Source: Herbaspirillum lusitanum P6-12 (GTDB lineage Bacteria; Pseudomonadota; Gammaproteobacteria; Burkholderiales; Burkholderiaceae_D). Taken from it: a stretch of 45,618 nucleotides of DNA. The notes beneath the pieces are model-generated. The model did not search any database. It was given only the letters and a program-made list of their open reading frames with translations, and was not told the origin of the DNA. A program made the translations under genes and the position numbers. Of this stretch, positions 16,756 to 24,978 are shown in pieces. The stretch is taken from positions 1 through 45,618 of the forward strand of contig NZ_AJHH01000331.1 of the NCBI RefSeq assembly GCF_000256565.1, read 5' to 3'. Within the stretch, counting starts at the first letter, position 1. Every line of letters begins with the position of its first letter.

Positions 16756-18159
16756 TCAGTCGCCGCCGTAAGGCGACGCCAGGCTGCCGACGTAGTTGTC
16801 ATACTTGGTAAATTGCCCCAGGAAGGCAAGGCGAATACTGCCGATCGGACCGTTACGCTGTTTGCCGATGATGATTTCAGCGGTGCCCTTGTCCGGCGAA
16901 TCGGGATTGTAAACTTCGTCGCGATAAATGAACAAAATCACGTCGGCATCCTGCTCGATAGCGCCGGATTCGCGCAAGTCGGACATCACGGGACGTTTGT
17001 TGGGACGTTGTTCCAGCGAGCGGTTCAGCTGCGACAGGGCAATGACCGGGCAATTGAGCTCCTTGGCCAGGCCCTTCAAGCTCCGCGAGATTTCCGAGAT
17101 TTCAGAGGCGCGGTTTTCGGAAGAGCTGCCGCCGTTGCCCGACATCAGCTGCAGGTAGTCGATGATGATCAGGCCCAGCTTGCCGCATTGGCGGGCCAGG
17201 CGGCGCGAGCGTGCGCGCAATTCGATGGGCGACAGGGCCGGCGTTTCGTCGATGTAGAACTGCGCGTCGTTCATCTTCTGGATCGCATGCGTCAGGCGCG
17301 GCCAGTCTTCGTCGATCAGGCGGCCGGTACGCAGACGATGCTGGTCGAGACGGCCGACCGAGCCCAGCATACGCATGGCCAGCTGGGCGCCGCCCATTTC
17401 CATCGAGAACACGGCAACCGGCAGGCCGCTGTCGATGGCAACGTTTTCACCGATGTTGATAGAAAATGCGGTTTTACCCATGGAAGGGCGGCCGGCGACG
17501 ATGATCAGATCTCCCGGCTGCAAGCCGGAAGTCATCTTGTCGAGATCAATGAAGCCGGTCGGCACGCCAGTGATGTCGCTGGTGCTGTCGCGGTTGTACA
17601 GTTCGTCGATGCGCTCGACCACTTGGGTCAGCAGCGGCTGGATCGACAGGAAGCCTTGCGAGCCGCGCGAGCCCTCTTCCGCGATCGCGAAAATCTTGGA
17701 TTCCGCTTCGTCGAGCATCTGTTTGACGTTCTTGCCCTGCGGATGGAAAGCATCGCCTGAAATCTCATCCGACACCGTGATCAGCTTGCGCAGGATGCCG
17801 CGGTCGCGCACGATCTCTGCATAGCGGCGGATATTCGCCGCCGACGGCGTATTTTGCGCCAGCGCGTTGAGATAGCTCAGGCCGCCCACCTCTTCGGCCT
17901 TGCCGCTGGTGGACATCGCTTCATAAACCGTGATCACGTCGGCCGGCTTGCTTTCGTTGATCAGCTTGACGATGTGCTGGAAGATGATGCGGTGATCGTA
18001 GCGATAGAAATCTTCTGCGCTGACAAAGTCGGCAATACGATCCCACGCGGCGTTGTCGAGCAGCAAACCGCCAAGGACGGATTGTTCGGCTTCGATGGAG
18101 TGCGGCGGGACGCGCAGGGATTCTAGTTGCGGATCGGGAGATGCGTTCATGGCGCGCAT
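16756..18159 (-). CDS. dnaB: replicative DNA helicase
   Basis: Hexameric 5'-3' helicase of the replication fork that interacts with DnaG primase and DnaC-type loaders. The 467 residues contain the N-terminal primase-interacting domain (about 15-120, PPHSIEAEQSVLGGLLLDN), a linker, and the RecA-like C-terminal domain with Walker A GRPSMGKT (223-230), Walker B LIIIDYLQLM, and SQLNRSLEQRPNKRP. ATG 18159 has GCAGG four bases upstream; ATG 18150 (MNASPD) is an equally plausible start. It follows rplI after 172 nt that contain a terminator. A TATAAT overlaps the 18159 start, which hints that a separate promoter might use the later ATG. Confidence 0.96.
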   Translation of the reverse strand: MRAMNASPDPQLESLRVPPHSIEAEQSVLGGLLLDNAAWDRIADFVSAEDFYRYDHRIIFQHIVKLINESKPADVITVYEAMSTSGKAEEVGGLSYLNALAQNTPSAANIRRYAEIVRDRGILRKLITVSDEISGDAFHPQGKNVKQMLDEAESKIFAIAEEGSRGSQGFLSIQPLLTQVVERIDELYNRDSTSDITGVPTGFIDLDKMTSGLQPGDLIIVAGRPSMGKTAFSINIGENVAIDSGLPVAVFSMEMGGAQLAMRMLGSVGRLDQHRLRTGRLIDEDWPRLTHAIQKMNDAQFYIDETPALSPIELRARSRRLARQCGKLGLIIIDYLQLMSGNGGSSSENRASEISEISRSLKGLAKELNCPVIALSQLNRSLEQRPNKRPVMSDLRESGAIEQDADVILFIYRDEVYNPDSPDKGTAEIIIGKQRNGPIGSIRLAFLGQFTKYDNYVGSLASPYGGD

Positions 18160-18266
18160 TATACCTGCTAAGAGTAGTCGCTTCAGGTGCGGTGGCGAAT
18201 TAGCCGGCGGTTTTACAAACTACGATCAGACTTGCGCCGGTCGCGGCATGACGCAACAAGACCGAC

Positions 18267-18296
18267 AAAATAAAAAAGCCAGGCGAACCCGGCTTC
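18267..18296 (-). terminator. terminator of the rpsF-priB-rpsR-rplI operon
   Basis: On the minus strand: AAGCCGGG, loop TTCG, CCTGGCTT (one G-T pair), followed by TTTTATTTT. It lies 35 nt after the rplI stop and before dnaB. Confidence 0.8.
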
Positions 18297-18331
18297 TTTA
18301 TCAAAACAGATGGAACGATCGGCGTAATGAA

Positions 18332-18784
18332 TTACGCGTGATCGCCCGCAACAGCAACAGTCACGTCAACCACGACGTCGGTGTGCAGAGCCACCGAAAC
18401 AGCGTGATCGCCAACGATCTTCAGAGGACCTTGCGGCAGGCGAACTTGCGCCTTTTCGACCGGGAAACCTTGCTTTGTCAGCGCATCAGCGATGTCAAAG
18501 TTGGTCACGGAACCGAACAGACGACCGTCAACGCCGGACTTCTGGGTGATCTTGACTGTCAGGCCGGCCAGCTTTTCGCCTTGGGCTTGTGCAGCTGCCA
18601 GCTTTTCAGCGGCGGCCTTTTCCAGCTCGGCGCGCTTCGCTTCGAATTCGGCGATGGCGGCTGCTGTGGCGCGGCGCGCCATGCGTTGCGGGATCAGGAA
18701 GTTACGTGCGTAACCGTCCTTGACGCGGACGACTTCGCCCAGACCACCGAGATTAACGACTTTTTCCAACAGAATGACTTGCAT
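18332..18784 (-). CDS. rplI: 50S ribosomal protein L9
   Basis: The 150-residue L9 starts [19 protein letters not shown] and carries the conserved [18 protein letters not shown] segment, the long central helix rich in Ala/Glu/Lys, and the C-terminal rRNA-binding domain ([14 protein letters not shown]). Length is standard. AGGAGA precedes the ATG by six bases. It is the last gene of the ribosomal operon, 26 nt after rpsR. Confidence 0.98.
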   Translation of the reverse strand: MQVILLEKVVNLGGLGEVVRVKDGYARNFLIPQRMARRATAAAIAEFEAKRAELEKAAAEKLAAAQAQGEKLAGLTVKITQKSGVDGRLFGSVTNFDIADALTKQGFPVEKAQVRLPQGPLKIVGDHAVSVALHTDVVVDVTVAVAGDHA

Positions 18785-18810
18785 GTTTTTCTCCTATATC
18801 TCGTCGTCAA

Positions 18811-19095
18811 TTACGCGTTGTGCAGATCTGTATATGGCAGCAACGCGAGGTAGCGTGCGCGCTTGATCGCGGTGTCAACTTGACGCTGATAGTGTGCCTT
18901 GGTGCCGGTCAGACGTGCTGGCATGATCTTGCCGTTTTCTTGCACGAAATCCTTCAGGGTGTCGACGTCTTTGTAATCGACTTGCTCAACACCTGCTGCG
19001 GTGAAACGGCAGAATTTTTTACGCTTGAACAGCGGGTTTTGCTGTTGACGTTTTTGCTTCAACTTGCTTTTATCGAACTTTTTACCGAATGCCAT
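18811..19095 (-). CDS. rpsR: 30S ribosomal protein S18
   Basis: A 94-residue basic protein with the S18 core [38 protein letters not shown] and [13 protein letters not shown]. It binds S6 on the 30S platform. It has an N-terminal extension of about 20 Lys/Gln-rich residues, longer than the 75-residue E. coli S18. CAGGAG lies seven bases before the ATG. Between priB and rplI in the operon. Confidence 0.98.
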   Translation of the reverse strand: MAFGKKFDKSKLKQKRQQQNPLFKRKKFCRFTAAGVEQVDYKDVDTLKDFVQENGKIMPARLTGTKAHYQRQVDTAIKRARYLALLPYTDLHNA

Positions 19096-19128
19096 TTTGC
19101 GGCTCCTGATATCTAAAATTGAGTGGTT

Positions 19129-19422
19129 CTAAACTACAGATTCAAAATCAACGATGTGAAACACGATGCTTTTGCTATTGCGATTCCTGCGCGCCATGAA
19201 ACCGGTGAACTTGAACATCTCGCCGAGACCGGCCCGGTTAAGCCGACTTGAAATTTCGCCTGCAGCGAATGCAGTGATTTCAAACTCGACCAACCTCTTG
19301 ATGCCCGCTTCCGTCTGTTCCGATTGGTGCTGCAACTTCGCAGTAACTACCGGAATGCCTGCCGGGGTGTAACGTATGACGTCACGCTCGGCGATACTGG
19401 CGACAAACTGAAAGTGATTCAC
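19129..19422 (-). CDS. priB: primosomal replication protein N, PriB
   Basis: A 97-residue OB-fold single-strand DNA-binding protein of the replication-restart primosome. The sequence NHFQFVASIAERDVIRYTPAG followed by IPVVTAKLQHQSEQ, LVEFEITAFAAG and GFMARRNRNSKSIVFHI is the PriB pattern. The start is GTG at 19422, with AGGGAG five bases upstream. It lies between rpsF and rpsR, the position conserved in beta- and gammaproteobacteria. Confidence 0.95.
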   Translation of the reverse strand: MNHFQFVASIAERDVIRYTPAGIPVVTAKLQHQSEQTEAGIKRLVEFEITAFAAGEISSRLNRAGLGEMFKFTGFMARRNRNSKSIVFHIVDFESVV

Positions 19423-19454
19423 GCTCCCTGGTGCTTTTCTCGCAATGTCAGCAA

Positions 19455-19823
19455 TTAAGCCGCTGGTGCTTCTGCGCGATTGCTCTTTACTGCGTCTTCC
19501 TTCTGGACAGCCTTCAGGATTGGCGAAGGACCGGTTTCGGCCTTCTTCATCTTGACTGTCAGGTGACGCAACACTGCATCGTTGAACTTGAAGCCGGTTT
19601 CGATTTCGGCCAGAGTTTCGCCGTCAACTTCGATATTCAGGCAAACATAGTGTGCTTTTGCCAGCTTTTGGATTTGGTACGCCAATTGACGGCGACCCCA
19701 ATCTTCGACACGGTGAATCTTGCCGCCGCGTGCAGTAACGATGCCCTTGTAGCGCTCGATCATCGCTGGAACTTGCTCGCTTTGGTCCGGATGGACGATA
19801 AATACGATTTCATAATGACGCAT
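19455..19823 (-). CDS. rpsF: 30S ribosomal protein S6
   Basis: The 122-residue S6 starts [20 protein letters not shown] and has [30 protein letters not shown] and [14 protein letters not shown], all family landmarks. The C-terminal tail (residues 100-122) is Ala/Glu-rich and variable. AAAGGAG lies six bases before the ATG. First gene of rpsF-priB-rpsR-rplI; divergent from lexA. Confidence 0.98.
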   Translation of the reverse strand: MRHYEIVFIVHPDQSEQVPAMIERYKGIVTARGGKIHRVEDWGRRQLAYQIQKLAKAHYVCLNIEVDGETLAEIETGFKFNDAVLRHLTVKMKKAETGPSPILKAVQKEDAVKSNRAEAPAA

Positions 19824-19854
19824 GTAGACTCCTTTATGGACTGATTAACAAATC

Positions 19855-19883
19855 GCCCACCTCGGCGTCAAGACGAGTGTGGG
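19855..19883 (-). promoter_or_regulatory. hairpin in the rpsF leader, possible S6:S18 autoregulatory site
   Basis: On the minus strand, CCCAC, a bulged A, CTCG, loop TCTTGACGC, CGAG, GTGGG. It is a nine-pair stem about 31 nt upstream of the rpsF start. Many bacteria control this operon through an S6:S18-binding leader hairpin with a bulge and a CCG element; the 3' arm here reads CCGAG. The match is by shape only. Confidence 0.35.
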
Positions 19884-20003
19884 AAGAGGAAAGCCCGCAA
19901 TCATATACCAGAACGCCAAAAACCTCAATGCTTTCAGGCATTTGCCGTGGAACGGCGCCCACAGGGCAAAAAATTGCCGATGACATGATTTCAATATTGC
20001 AGA

Positions 20004-20032
20004 TTGACACTGCTTTATAACTGTATAAAAAT
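20004..20032 (+). promoter_or_regulatory. lexA promoter
   Basis: Consensus -35 TTGACA at 20004-20009, followed after 16 nt by an A/T-rich -10 region TAAAAA (20026-20031). The -10 region lies inside the SOS box, so LexA binding would block RNA polymerase. Confidence 0.55.
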
Positions 20033-20036
20033 ACAG
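20021..20036 (+). promoter_or_regulatory. LexA-binding SOS box
   Basis: CTGTATAAAAATACAG, a perfect CTGT-N8-ACAG operator, 39 nt upstream of the lexA start. It predicts autoregulation of lexA. The same site lies about 200 bp from the rpsF start on the other strand. Confidence 0.88.
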
Positions 20037-20075
20037 ACTGTTTATGCAACCAGCATAACTTCCCCGAAAGTCGAC

Positions 20076-20726
20076 ATGCTCAAACTGACCGCTCGCCAGG
20101 AACAGATCCTGAATCTGATCAAAGACGCCATCGAAAACACCGGCTTCCCGCCGACGCGCGCAGAAATCGCCAATGAGCTCGGCTTCCGCTCGGCCAACGC
20201 CGCCGAAGAACACTTGCAGGCGCTGGCCCGCAAAGGCGCCATTGAAATTTCTCCCGGCACCTCGCGCGGCATCCGCCTGCGAGACGGATCGGCGAGCAAC
20301 CCGGGTCGTCAGATGGCCCTCCCGCACCCTGCCCTGATGCAGTTGTCGCTACCGCTGGTCGGCCGCGTCGCCGCCGGCTCGCCGATCCTGGCGCAGGAGC
20401 ATATCGAAACCAATTACACCGTCGACCCGGCGCTGTTCTCGGCAAAACCCGACTACTTGCTGAAGGTGCGCGGCATGTCGATGCGCGACGCCGGCATCCT
20501 GGACGGTGATTTGCTGGCGGTAAAGAAAGCCGATCAGGCCCGCAACGGCCAGATCGTCGTGGCGCGAATCGGCGACGACGTCACGGTCAAGCGCTATCGC
20601 AAGACCGGCTCGCTGATTGAACTGCTGCCTGAAAATCCCGACTTCAAGGTGATCAAGGTCTCTTCCGAAGAAGAAAATTTTGCATTGGAAGGCTTGGCGG
20701 TAGGTTTGCTGCGGAGCTGGAACTGA
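20076..20726 (+). CDS. lexA: SOS-response repressor and self-cleaving protease LexA
   Basis: A 216-residue repressor with an N-terminal winged-helix DNA-binding domain (1-70; [30 protein letters not shown]) and a C-terminal S24 peptidase domain. The cleavage site A100-G101 (GRVAAGSP), nucleophile S135 ([13 protein letters not shown]) and general base K172 (VTVKRYRK) are all intact, so RecA-stimulated autocleavage should work. The ATG at 20076 was chosen because it starts the conserved MLKLTARQ; the in-frame extension reaches into the operator. It is followed by its own terminator. Confidence 0.97.
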   Translation: MLKLTARQEQILNLIKDAIENTGFPPTRAEIANELGFRSANAAEEHLQALARKGAIEISPGTSRGIRLRDGSASNPGRQMALPHPALMQLSLPLVGRVAAGSPILAQEHIETNYTVDPALFSAKPDYLLKVRGMSMRDAGILDGDLLAVKKADQARNGQIVVARIGDDVTVKRYRKTGSLIELLPENPDFKVIKVSSEEENFALEGLAVGLLRSWN

Positions 20727-20751
20727 TTCCGTTTCAGACCCTGCTCGAACT

Positions 20752-20779
20752 AAAGCCCGCTAAATCGCGGGCTTTTTTT
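20752..20779 (+). terminator. terminator after lexA
   Basis: AAAGCCCGC (20752-20760), loop TAAATC, GCGGGCTTT (20767-20775), continuing into a T run. Confidence 0.92.
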
Positions 20780-20911
20780 ACGTCTGTTTGCCAGATCGAA
20801 ACCAGAATTGCATCATATGATACGCATACCTTATTGCGACCGGGCAAAGCAAGGCAGATGGCGCCCTTCCTTTACACGGCAGCACAATCATTCAATCCGG
20901 TAAGGAATCAC

Positions 20912-22879
20912 ATGTCAACGCGTAGCAGCAACAAGCCCGCCAACAAGAGCGCTCAACCCAACGTCAAAGATCTTCTGGCTGTCAGAGAATGCCTGAGCTT
21001 GCTGGACGATCACAAGGTCGACGAGGCAAAAGTACTGTGCGCCCAAGTACTCAAGCGCGCCCCGAATCTTGTCTATGCCAACCATGCATGGGGCCTGATC
21101 GCCATGCATGAGAACGACTTCATCGGCGCAGAAGCCGCCTTGCGCAAAGCGGTGGCCGCAGATCCGACCAATTCGGAATACATTGCCAACCTGGCCACCT
21201 CCGTCCTCAAGCAAGACCGGATCGACGATTCCATCGCGCTGTACGAGGAAGCCATCAAACTCAACACCGAGAATAAAGACGCGCGCATCGGCCTGGCCAA
21301 CGCCCTGCATGAAAAGAACGATCCGGACGCTTCGATCGCCTATTTCGAGGACGCCGTCAAACGTAATCCCGATGCGCCCGGCCCGCTATCCCACCTGGGC
21401 AAGGCCCTGATCGATGCAAAGCAGTACAAGGAGGCGGTCGGCGTCCTGTTCAAGTCGCTGCAGCTGCAAATCAATTTCGCTCCGGCACACACCAATCTGG
21501 GCATTGCCTTCCAGGAAATGGACATGCTCAAGGATGCGCTGGAATGCCACAAGACCTCCCTGCTGCTCGATCCGACCGATATCTACGCGCAAAACAAGAT
21601 CGCTGACACGTACATCAAGCAAAAGGAATACGACAAGGCCAACGAGCATTACGAGCGCATCATCGAACTGGCCCCCAAGGATCCCAACAGCTATACAAAA
21701 CTGGCATCGAGCTTGTTTTCCAACCAGGATCGCTACGAAGAGGCCATGGCGCTGTTCCATAAGGCGCTTGAGGTTGATCCGAAACACCCGTTGACGCACA
21801 ACAATATCGGCGCAACAATGTACGACTACGGCGAGACAGTTTCCTCACTGCAATACTTCAAGGATGCACTCGCGCTCAAGCCCAACTATCTGACCGCACA
21901 ACACAATCTTGCGCTTGGGCAATTATTGGCCGGCGATCTGAAGGATGGCTGGGCCAATCACGAGAGCCGGCTGGAAGTCAAAGAGCGCCGCTACGTCTAC
22001 AAATTGATCCACAAGCTGTTCGAACTGATCCCGAAATGGGATGGCAAGTCTTCGCTCCAGGGTAAATACATCCTGCTGATGCACGAACAAGGCTTCGGCG
22101 ACAGCATTCAGTTCGTACGCTACGTCCACAAGCTGCTGGAGCAAGGCGCCCGCGTCGCGCTGCACGTCAAGGATCCGCTTGCCCGCCTGTTCCGCAGCGT
22201 GTCCGATCAAGTGACACTGGTGCGTGAAAACGACCCGCTGCCCAAGTGCGACTACGCTTATGTACTGATGAGCCTGCCGCACGCGCTTGGCACCGATCAC
22301 GTCGAAGACATCCCGTCCTATCCGTTCTATTTGTCCGCCGATCCACAGGACATCAAGAGCTGGAAAGACAAAATGGACATGCTGGCCGGCAATACTGGGG
22401 ATTTGCGCGTCGGCTTCGTCTGGGCCGGCAATCCGGAGCACGGCAATGACCGCAAGCGTTCGATACCTCTGGAGACTTTCGCCCCGCTGTTCAATACGCC
22501 CGGCGTTCAATTTTTTTCCATCCAGAAAGGACTGGCCACCCCCGAACTGGACAAGCTTCCCAAAGGACTGCCTGTATACAATATAGGCGACGCCTTTAAC
22601 GACTTTGCCGATACAGCTGCGGCGATGGCCAATCTGGACCTGATTATCAGCGTCGATACCTCCGTGGTCCATCTGGCCGGCGCGCTCGGTCGGCCTACCT
22701 GGACGTTGCTGGCCCACACGCCGGACTGGCGCTGGCTGAACGAGCGGGAGGACTCGCCTTGGTATCCGAGCATGCGCCTGTTCCGGCAACAATCCCGGAA
22801 CGACTGGCCGACCGTTATCAACAAAGTGGCCTCCGAACTGGCAATCCTGGCACAAGAAAAAAAGAAAACAGCTTCCTGA
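20912..22879 (+). CDS. TPR protein with C-terminal glycosyltransferase domain, probable flagellin modification enzyme
   Basis: A 655-residue cytoplasmic protein. Residues about 35-370 form roughly nine tetratricopeptide repeats (for example AHTNLGIAFQEMDMLKDALE and LTHNNIGATMYDYG). Residues about 390-640 form a GT9/GT-B-like domain with LMHEQGFGDSIQFVRYV, VGFVWAGNPEHGNDRKRSIP, and a nucleotide-sugar site LDLIISVDTSVVHLAGALG. AAGGA supports the ATG at 20912. The gene is directly upstream of fliC on the same strand and has base usage like its neighbours. TPR-glycosyltransferases next to flagellin genes often O-glycosylate flagellin; that substrate is an inference from position, not shown by the sequence. 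Confidence 0.75.
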   Translation: MSTRSSNKPANKSAQPNVKDLLAVRECLSLLDDHKVDEAKVLCAQVLKRAPNLVYANHAWGLIAMHENDFIGAEAALRKAVAADPTNSEYIANLATSVLKQDRIDDSIALYEEAIKLNTENKDARIGLANALHEKNDPDASIAYFEDAVKRNPDAPGPLSHLGKALIDAKQYKEAVGVLFKSLQLQINFAPAHTNLGIAFQEMDMLKDALECHKTSLLLDPTDIYAQNKIADTYIKQKEYDKANEHYERIIELAPKDPNSYTKLASSLFSNQDRYEEAMALFHKALEVDPKHPLTHNNIGATMYDYGETVSSLQYFKDALALKPNYLTAQHNLALGQLLAGDLKDGWANHESRLEVKERRYVYKLIHKLFELIPKWDGKSSLQGKYILLMHEQGFGDSIQFVRYVHKLLEQGARVALHVKDPLARLFRSVSDQVTLVRENDPLPKCDYAYVLMSLPHALGTDHVEDIPSYPFYLSADPQDIKSWKDKMDMLAGNTGDLRVGFVWAGNPEHGNDRKRSIPLETFAPLFNTPGVQFFSIQKGLATPELDKLPKGLPVYNIGDAFNDFADTAAAMANLDLIISVDTSVVHLAGALGRPTWTLLAHTPDWRWLNEREDSPWYPSMRLFRQQSRNDWPTVINKVASELAILAQEKKKTAS

Positions 22880-22886
22880 TCAAATA

Positions 22887-22913
22887 CTTGCCGCATCCAC
22901 CCGATGCGGCAAG
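22887..22913 (+). terminator. hairpin after the TPR-glycosyltransferase gene
   Basis: Perfect 10-bp stem CTTGCCGCAT (22887-22896) / ATGCGGCAAG (22904-22913) with a 7-nt loop, eight bases after the stop. There is no U tract behind it, so it may act with Rho or protect the 3' end rather than terminate alone. The remaining interval to fliC (341 nt in all) holds the two promoter candidates and the A/T tract listed separately. Confidence 0.5.
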
Positions 22914-22988
22914 CTTCAAAAAACACCGCACTGCACTCCGCCGCCACCGCCCTGCGCATCAAAACCGGAACTTTTCCGGAATACCCAC

Positions 22989-23015
22989 TAAAGTTTTCTT
23001 AAATAGCGTCGAAAT
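22989..23015 (+). promoter_or_regulatory. upstream sigma-28 (FliA) promoter candidate for fliC
   Basis: TAAAGTTT (22989-22996), 11-nt spacer, GTCGAAAT (23008-23015), compared with the FliA consensus TAAAGTTT-N11-GCCGATAA: 8 of 8 at -35, 5 of 8 at -10. It would give a leader of about 200 nt. Confidence 0.45.
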
Positions 23016-23066
23016 AAGATTTGCTTGACGTATGGAAGCACGCAGTTTTAGGTCGGACAGCATTGG

Positions 23067-23083
23067 AAAAAAAAAATTTTTTT
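23067..23083 (+). repeat. A10T7 homopolymer tract upstream of the fliC promoter
   Basis: Ten A followed by seven T, 11 bases before the proximal sigma-28 -35 box. Such tracts bend DNA and can serve as UP-like elements; they also slip during replication. Confidence 0.7.
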
Positions 23084-23094
23084 GCGATAAACAT

Positions 23095-23121
23095 TAAACT
23101 TTTTCCGATACCGTCCGATAT
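23095..23121 (+). promoter_or_regulatory. proximal sigma-28 (FliA) promoter of fliC
   Basis: TAAACTTT (23095-23102), 11-nt spacer, TCCGATAT (23114-23121): 7 of 8 and 6 of 8 matches to the FliA consensus, with the core CCGATA intact and exact spacing. Transcription would start near 23128, about 93 nt before fliC. Confidence 0.72.
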
Positions 23122-23220
23122 AGCTAACAACAGCGGTTTGAACGCCTGAGGCTTTAGGTAAAAACCAAAGTTAAGCACTGAAACTCGGATTTATCGGCCT
23201 CAAATCTTAGGAGAATTAAC

Positions 23221-24309
23221 ATGGCATCAGTCATTAATACCAATATTGCGTCGCTTAACACGCAACGCAACCTCAACATGTCGCAATCGTCGTTGAATAC
23301 TTCGATTCAACGTTTGTCTTCCGGTCTGCGCGTCAATAGCGCAAAGGACGACGCTGCAGGCCTGGCAATTGCCGACCGCATGAATGCTCAGGTCAAAGGC
23401 CTGGCAGTTGCGCAACGTAACGCCAACGACGGTATCTCCATGGCTCAAACCGCTGAAGGCGCACTGAGCACAGTTACCGACAACCTGCAACGTATGCGCG
23501 AACTGGCGGTTCAAGCTTCCAACGGTTCGAACAGCGCTCAGGATCGCAAGACCCTGAACGACGAATACAAGCAACTGTCGGATGAAACATTCCGTGTTCT
23601 GAACGGCACCAACTTCAACGGTCAAAATCTGTTCACAGGTATCGGTTCCGGCGCCAGCGCTGGCACAGGTTCCGACAGCGCGAACGTTTCGGCTTCCCTG
23701 ACACTGACTTTCCAAGTCGGCGCCAACGTTACCGACAACAAACTGAACGACCAAATCAGCATCTCGCTGTCTGACTTGTCCAACGATGCAACCATGGCCA
23801 ACGTCATCGGCACCAGCGCCAAGGGTCTGATCGGTCTGGGCGTGACAACTTCGGTTGACGCAGCTCAAGTGACTTACACTTCGGCCAAGGCAGCCCTGGA
23901 CAATCTGTTCGCAACAGGTTCGACACTGACAGCAACGGCATTGGCATCTTCGGCTGTGACTCTGCAGACTGCTATCGACTCCGCCAAACTGACCCTGGAC
24001 AAGGCAATTGCCGATCCATCGGCACAAAGCGATGCGCAAAAAGCGATCAAGAACCTGGACAACGCGATCAACCTGATCTCGTCCAAGCGTGCAGAGTTCG
24101 GTGCGGTCCAAAACCGCTTCAGCGCCGTTATCAGCAACTTGCAGATTTCGAGCGAAAACATCACCGCCTCGCGCAGCCGTATCATGGATACCGACTACGC
24201 GGCAGAAACTGCAAACCTCACACGTGCGCAAATTCTGCAACAAGCAGGTACGGCGATGCTTTCGCAGGCGAACTCCGCCCCGCAAAGCGTCCTGTCTCTG
24301 TTGAAGTAG
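23221..24309 (+). CDS. fliC: flagellin
   Basis: Structural subunit of the flagellar filament, exported by the flagellar type III system with FliS as chaperone. The 362 residues have the conserved N-terminal D0/D1 region (SVINTNIASLNTQRNLN, SSGLRVNSAKDDAAGLAIA, to about 150), a short variable surface domain (about 150-270, Ser/Thr/Ala-rich and a possible O-glycosylation area), and the C-terminal D1/D0 region ending with MDTDYAAETANL and QQAGTAMLSQAN. AGGAG lies seven bases before the ATG. It is driven by the sigma-28 candidates upstream and followed by a 15-bp perfect hairpin. Confidence 0.98.
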   Translation: MASVINTNIASLNTQRNLNMSQSSLNTSIQRLSSGLRVNSAKDDAAGLAIADRMNAQVKGLAVAQRNANDGISMAQTAEGALSTVTDNLQRMRELAVQASNGSNSAQDRKTLNDEYKQLSDETFRVLNGTNFNGQNLFTGIGSGASAGTGSDSANVSASLTLTFQVGANVTDNKLNDQISISLSDLSNDATMANVIGTSAKGLIGLGVTTSVDAAQVTYTSAKAALDNLFATGSTLTATALASSAVTLQTAIDSAKLTLDKAIADPSAQSDAQKAIKNLDNAINLISSKRAEFGAVQNRFSAVISNLQISSENITASRSRIMDTDYAAETANLTRAQILQQAGTAMLSQANSAPQSVLSLLK

Positions 24310-24329
24310 TATTGAGAGCCATGTAGGAT

Positions 24330-24365
24330 AATATGCGGAGAATATGTAAGTATTCTCCGCATATT
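24330..24365 (+). terminator. 15-bp perfect hairpin between fliC and flaG
   Basis: AATATGCGGAGAATA (24330-24344), loop TGTAAG, TATTCTCCGCATATT (24351-24365). There is no U run after it. It probably ends most fliC transcripts or stabilises the fliC mRNA 3' end, so that flaG is made at a lower level. The flaG Shine-Dalgarno lies ten bases beyond it. Confidence 0.65.
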
Positions 24366-24386
24366 CCTTGATGAAGGAGTAAGAAC

Positions 24387-24746
24387 ATGTCGATTTCCCC
24401 GCTTAATATCACAGCTGCAGGTGATTCCGGTTCGTACACGCCGGTGCAGCCGTCCAATACAAAACCAGATCCAGTGGTATCGACAGTTGCGCCTGCAGCA
24501 TCCCCGCAAGCACAACGTTCCACCGAAAGCGATGTGGCCGACGCCGTTGATAAATTGAATGACTTTGCAAGCAAAAATGCATCGGACCTCAATTTTTCGC
24601 GCGACAAGGAAACCGGTAAAACGATTGTAAAAGTTGTCGATACGGCAACCGACGTCGTCATTCGCCAGATTCCGACCGAAGAAGCGGTTGCCATCGCAAA
24701 GTCGATTGATAAGATGCAAGGTTTGTTGATCAATCACAAGGCGTAA
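24387..24746 (+). CDS. flaG: FlaG family protein, filament length control
   Basis: A 119-residue soluble protein. The first 45 residues are Pro/Ser/Thr-rich and variable; the C-terminal part carries the FlaG core: VDKLNDFASKNASDLNFSRD, TGKTIVKVVDTATDVVIRQI, and PTEEAVAIAKSIDKMQGLLI. FlaG proteins influence filament length in several bacteria. AAGGAG supports the ATG at 24387. It lies in the usual place between fliC and fliD. Confidence 0.92.
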   Translation: MSISPLNITAAGDSGSYTPVQPSNTKPDPVVSTVAPAASPQAQRSTESDVADAVDKLNDFASKNASDLNFSRDKETGKTIVKVVDTATDVVIRQIPTEEAVAIAKSIDKMQGLLINHKA

Positions 24747-24785
24747 TTAAGTCTGCTACGAACTGTTGGAGCATTTAAAAATATT

Positions 24786-24812
24786 CATGCGCAAGTATAA
24801 AATTTGCGCATG
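24786..24812 (+). terminator. hairpin after flaG
   Basis: CATGCGCAA (24786-24794), 9-nt A/T-rich loop, TTGCGCATG (24804-24812), followed by GTATATTTC. It is a moderate terminator candidate 39 nt after the flaG stop. A second small dyad, AACAGA/TCTGTT, spans 24837-24857. No promoter for fliD was recognised in the rest of this gap. Confidence 0.5.
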
Positions 24813-24978
24813 GTATATTTCGCCCCGGTAGTTCATAACAGATTTTTATTTTCTGTTGCATGTCATCAGAACCCATCAAGAGTTGACACTCAATTGATGT
24901 GAAGCCAGCCAGCTTTATCACTCTTGTCTGATTTCAGCATCGCATTTTGCGCTCAGCGCATAGATTTCAGGAGATAGC

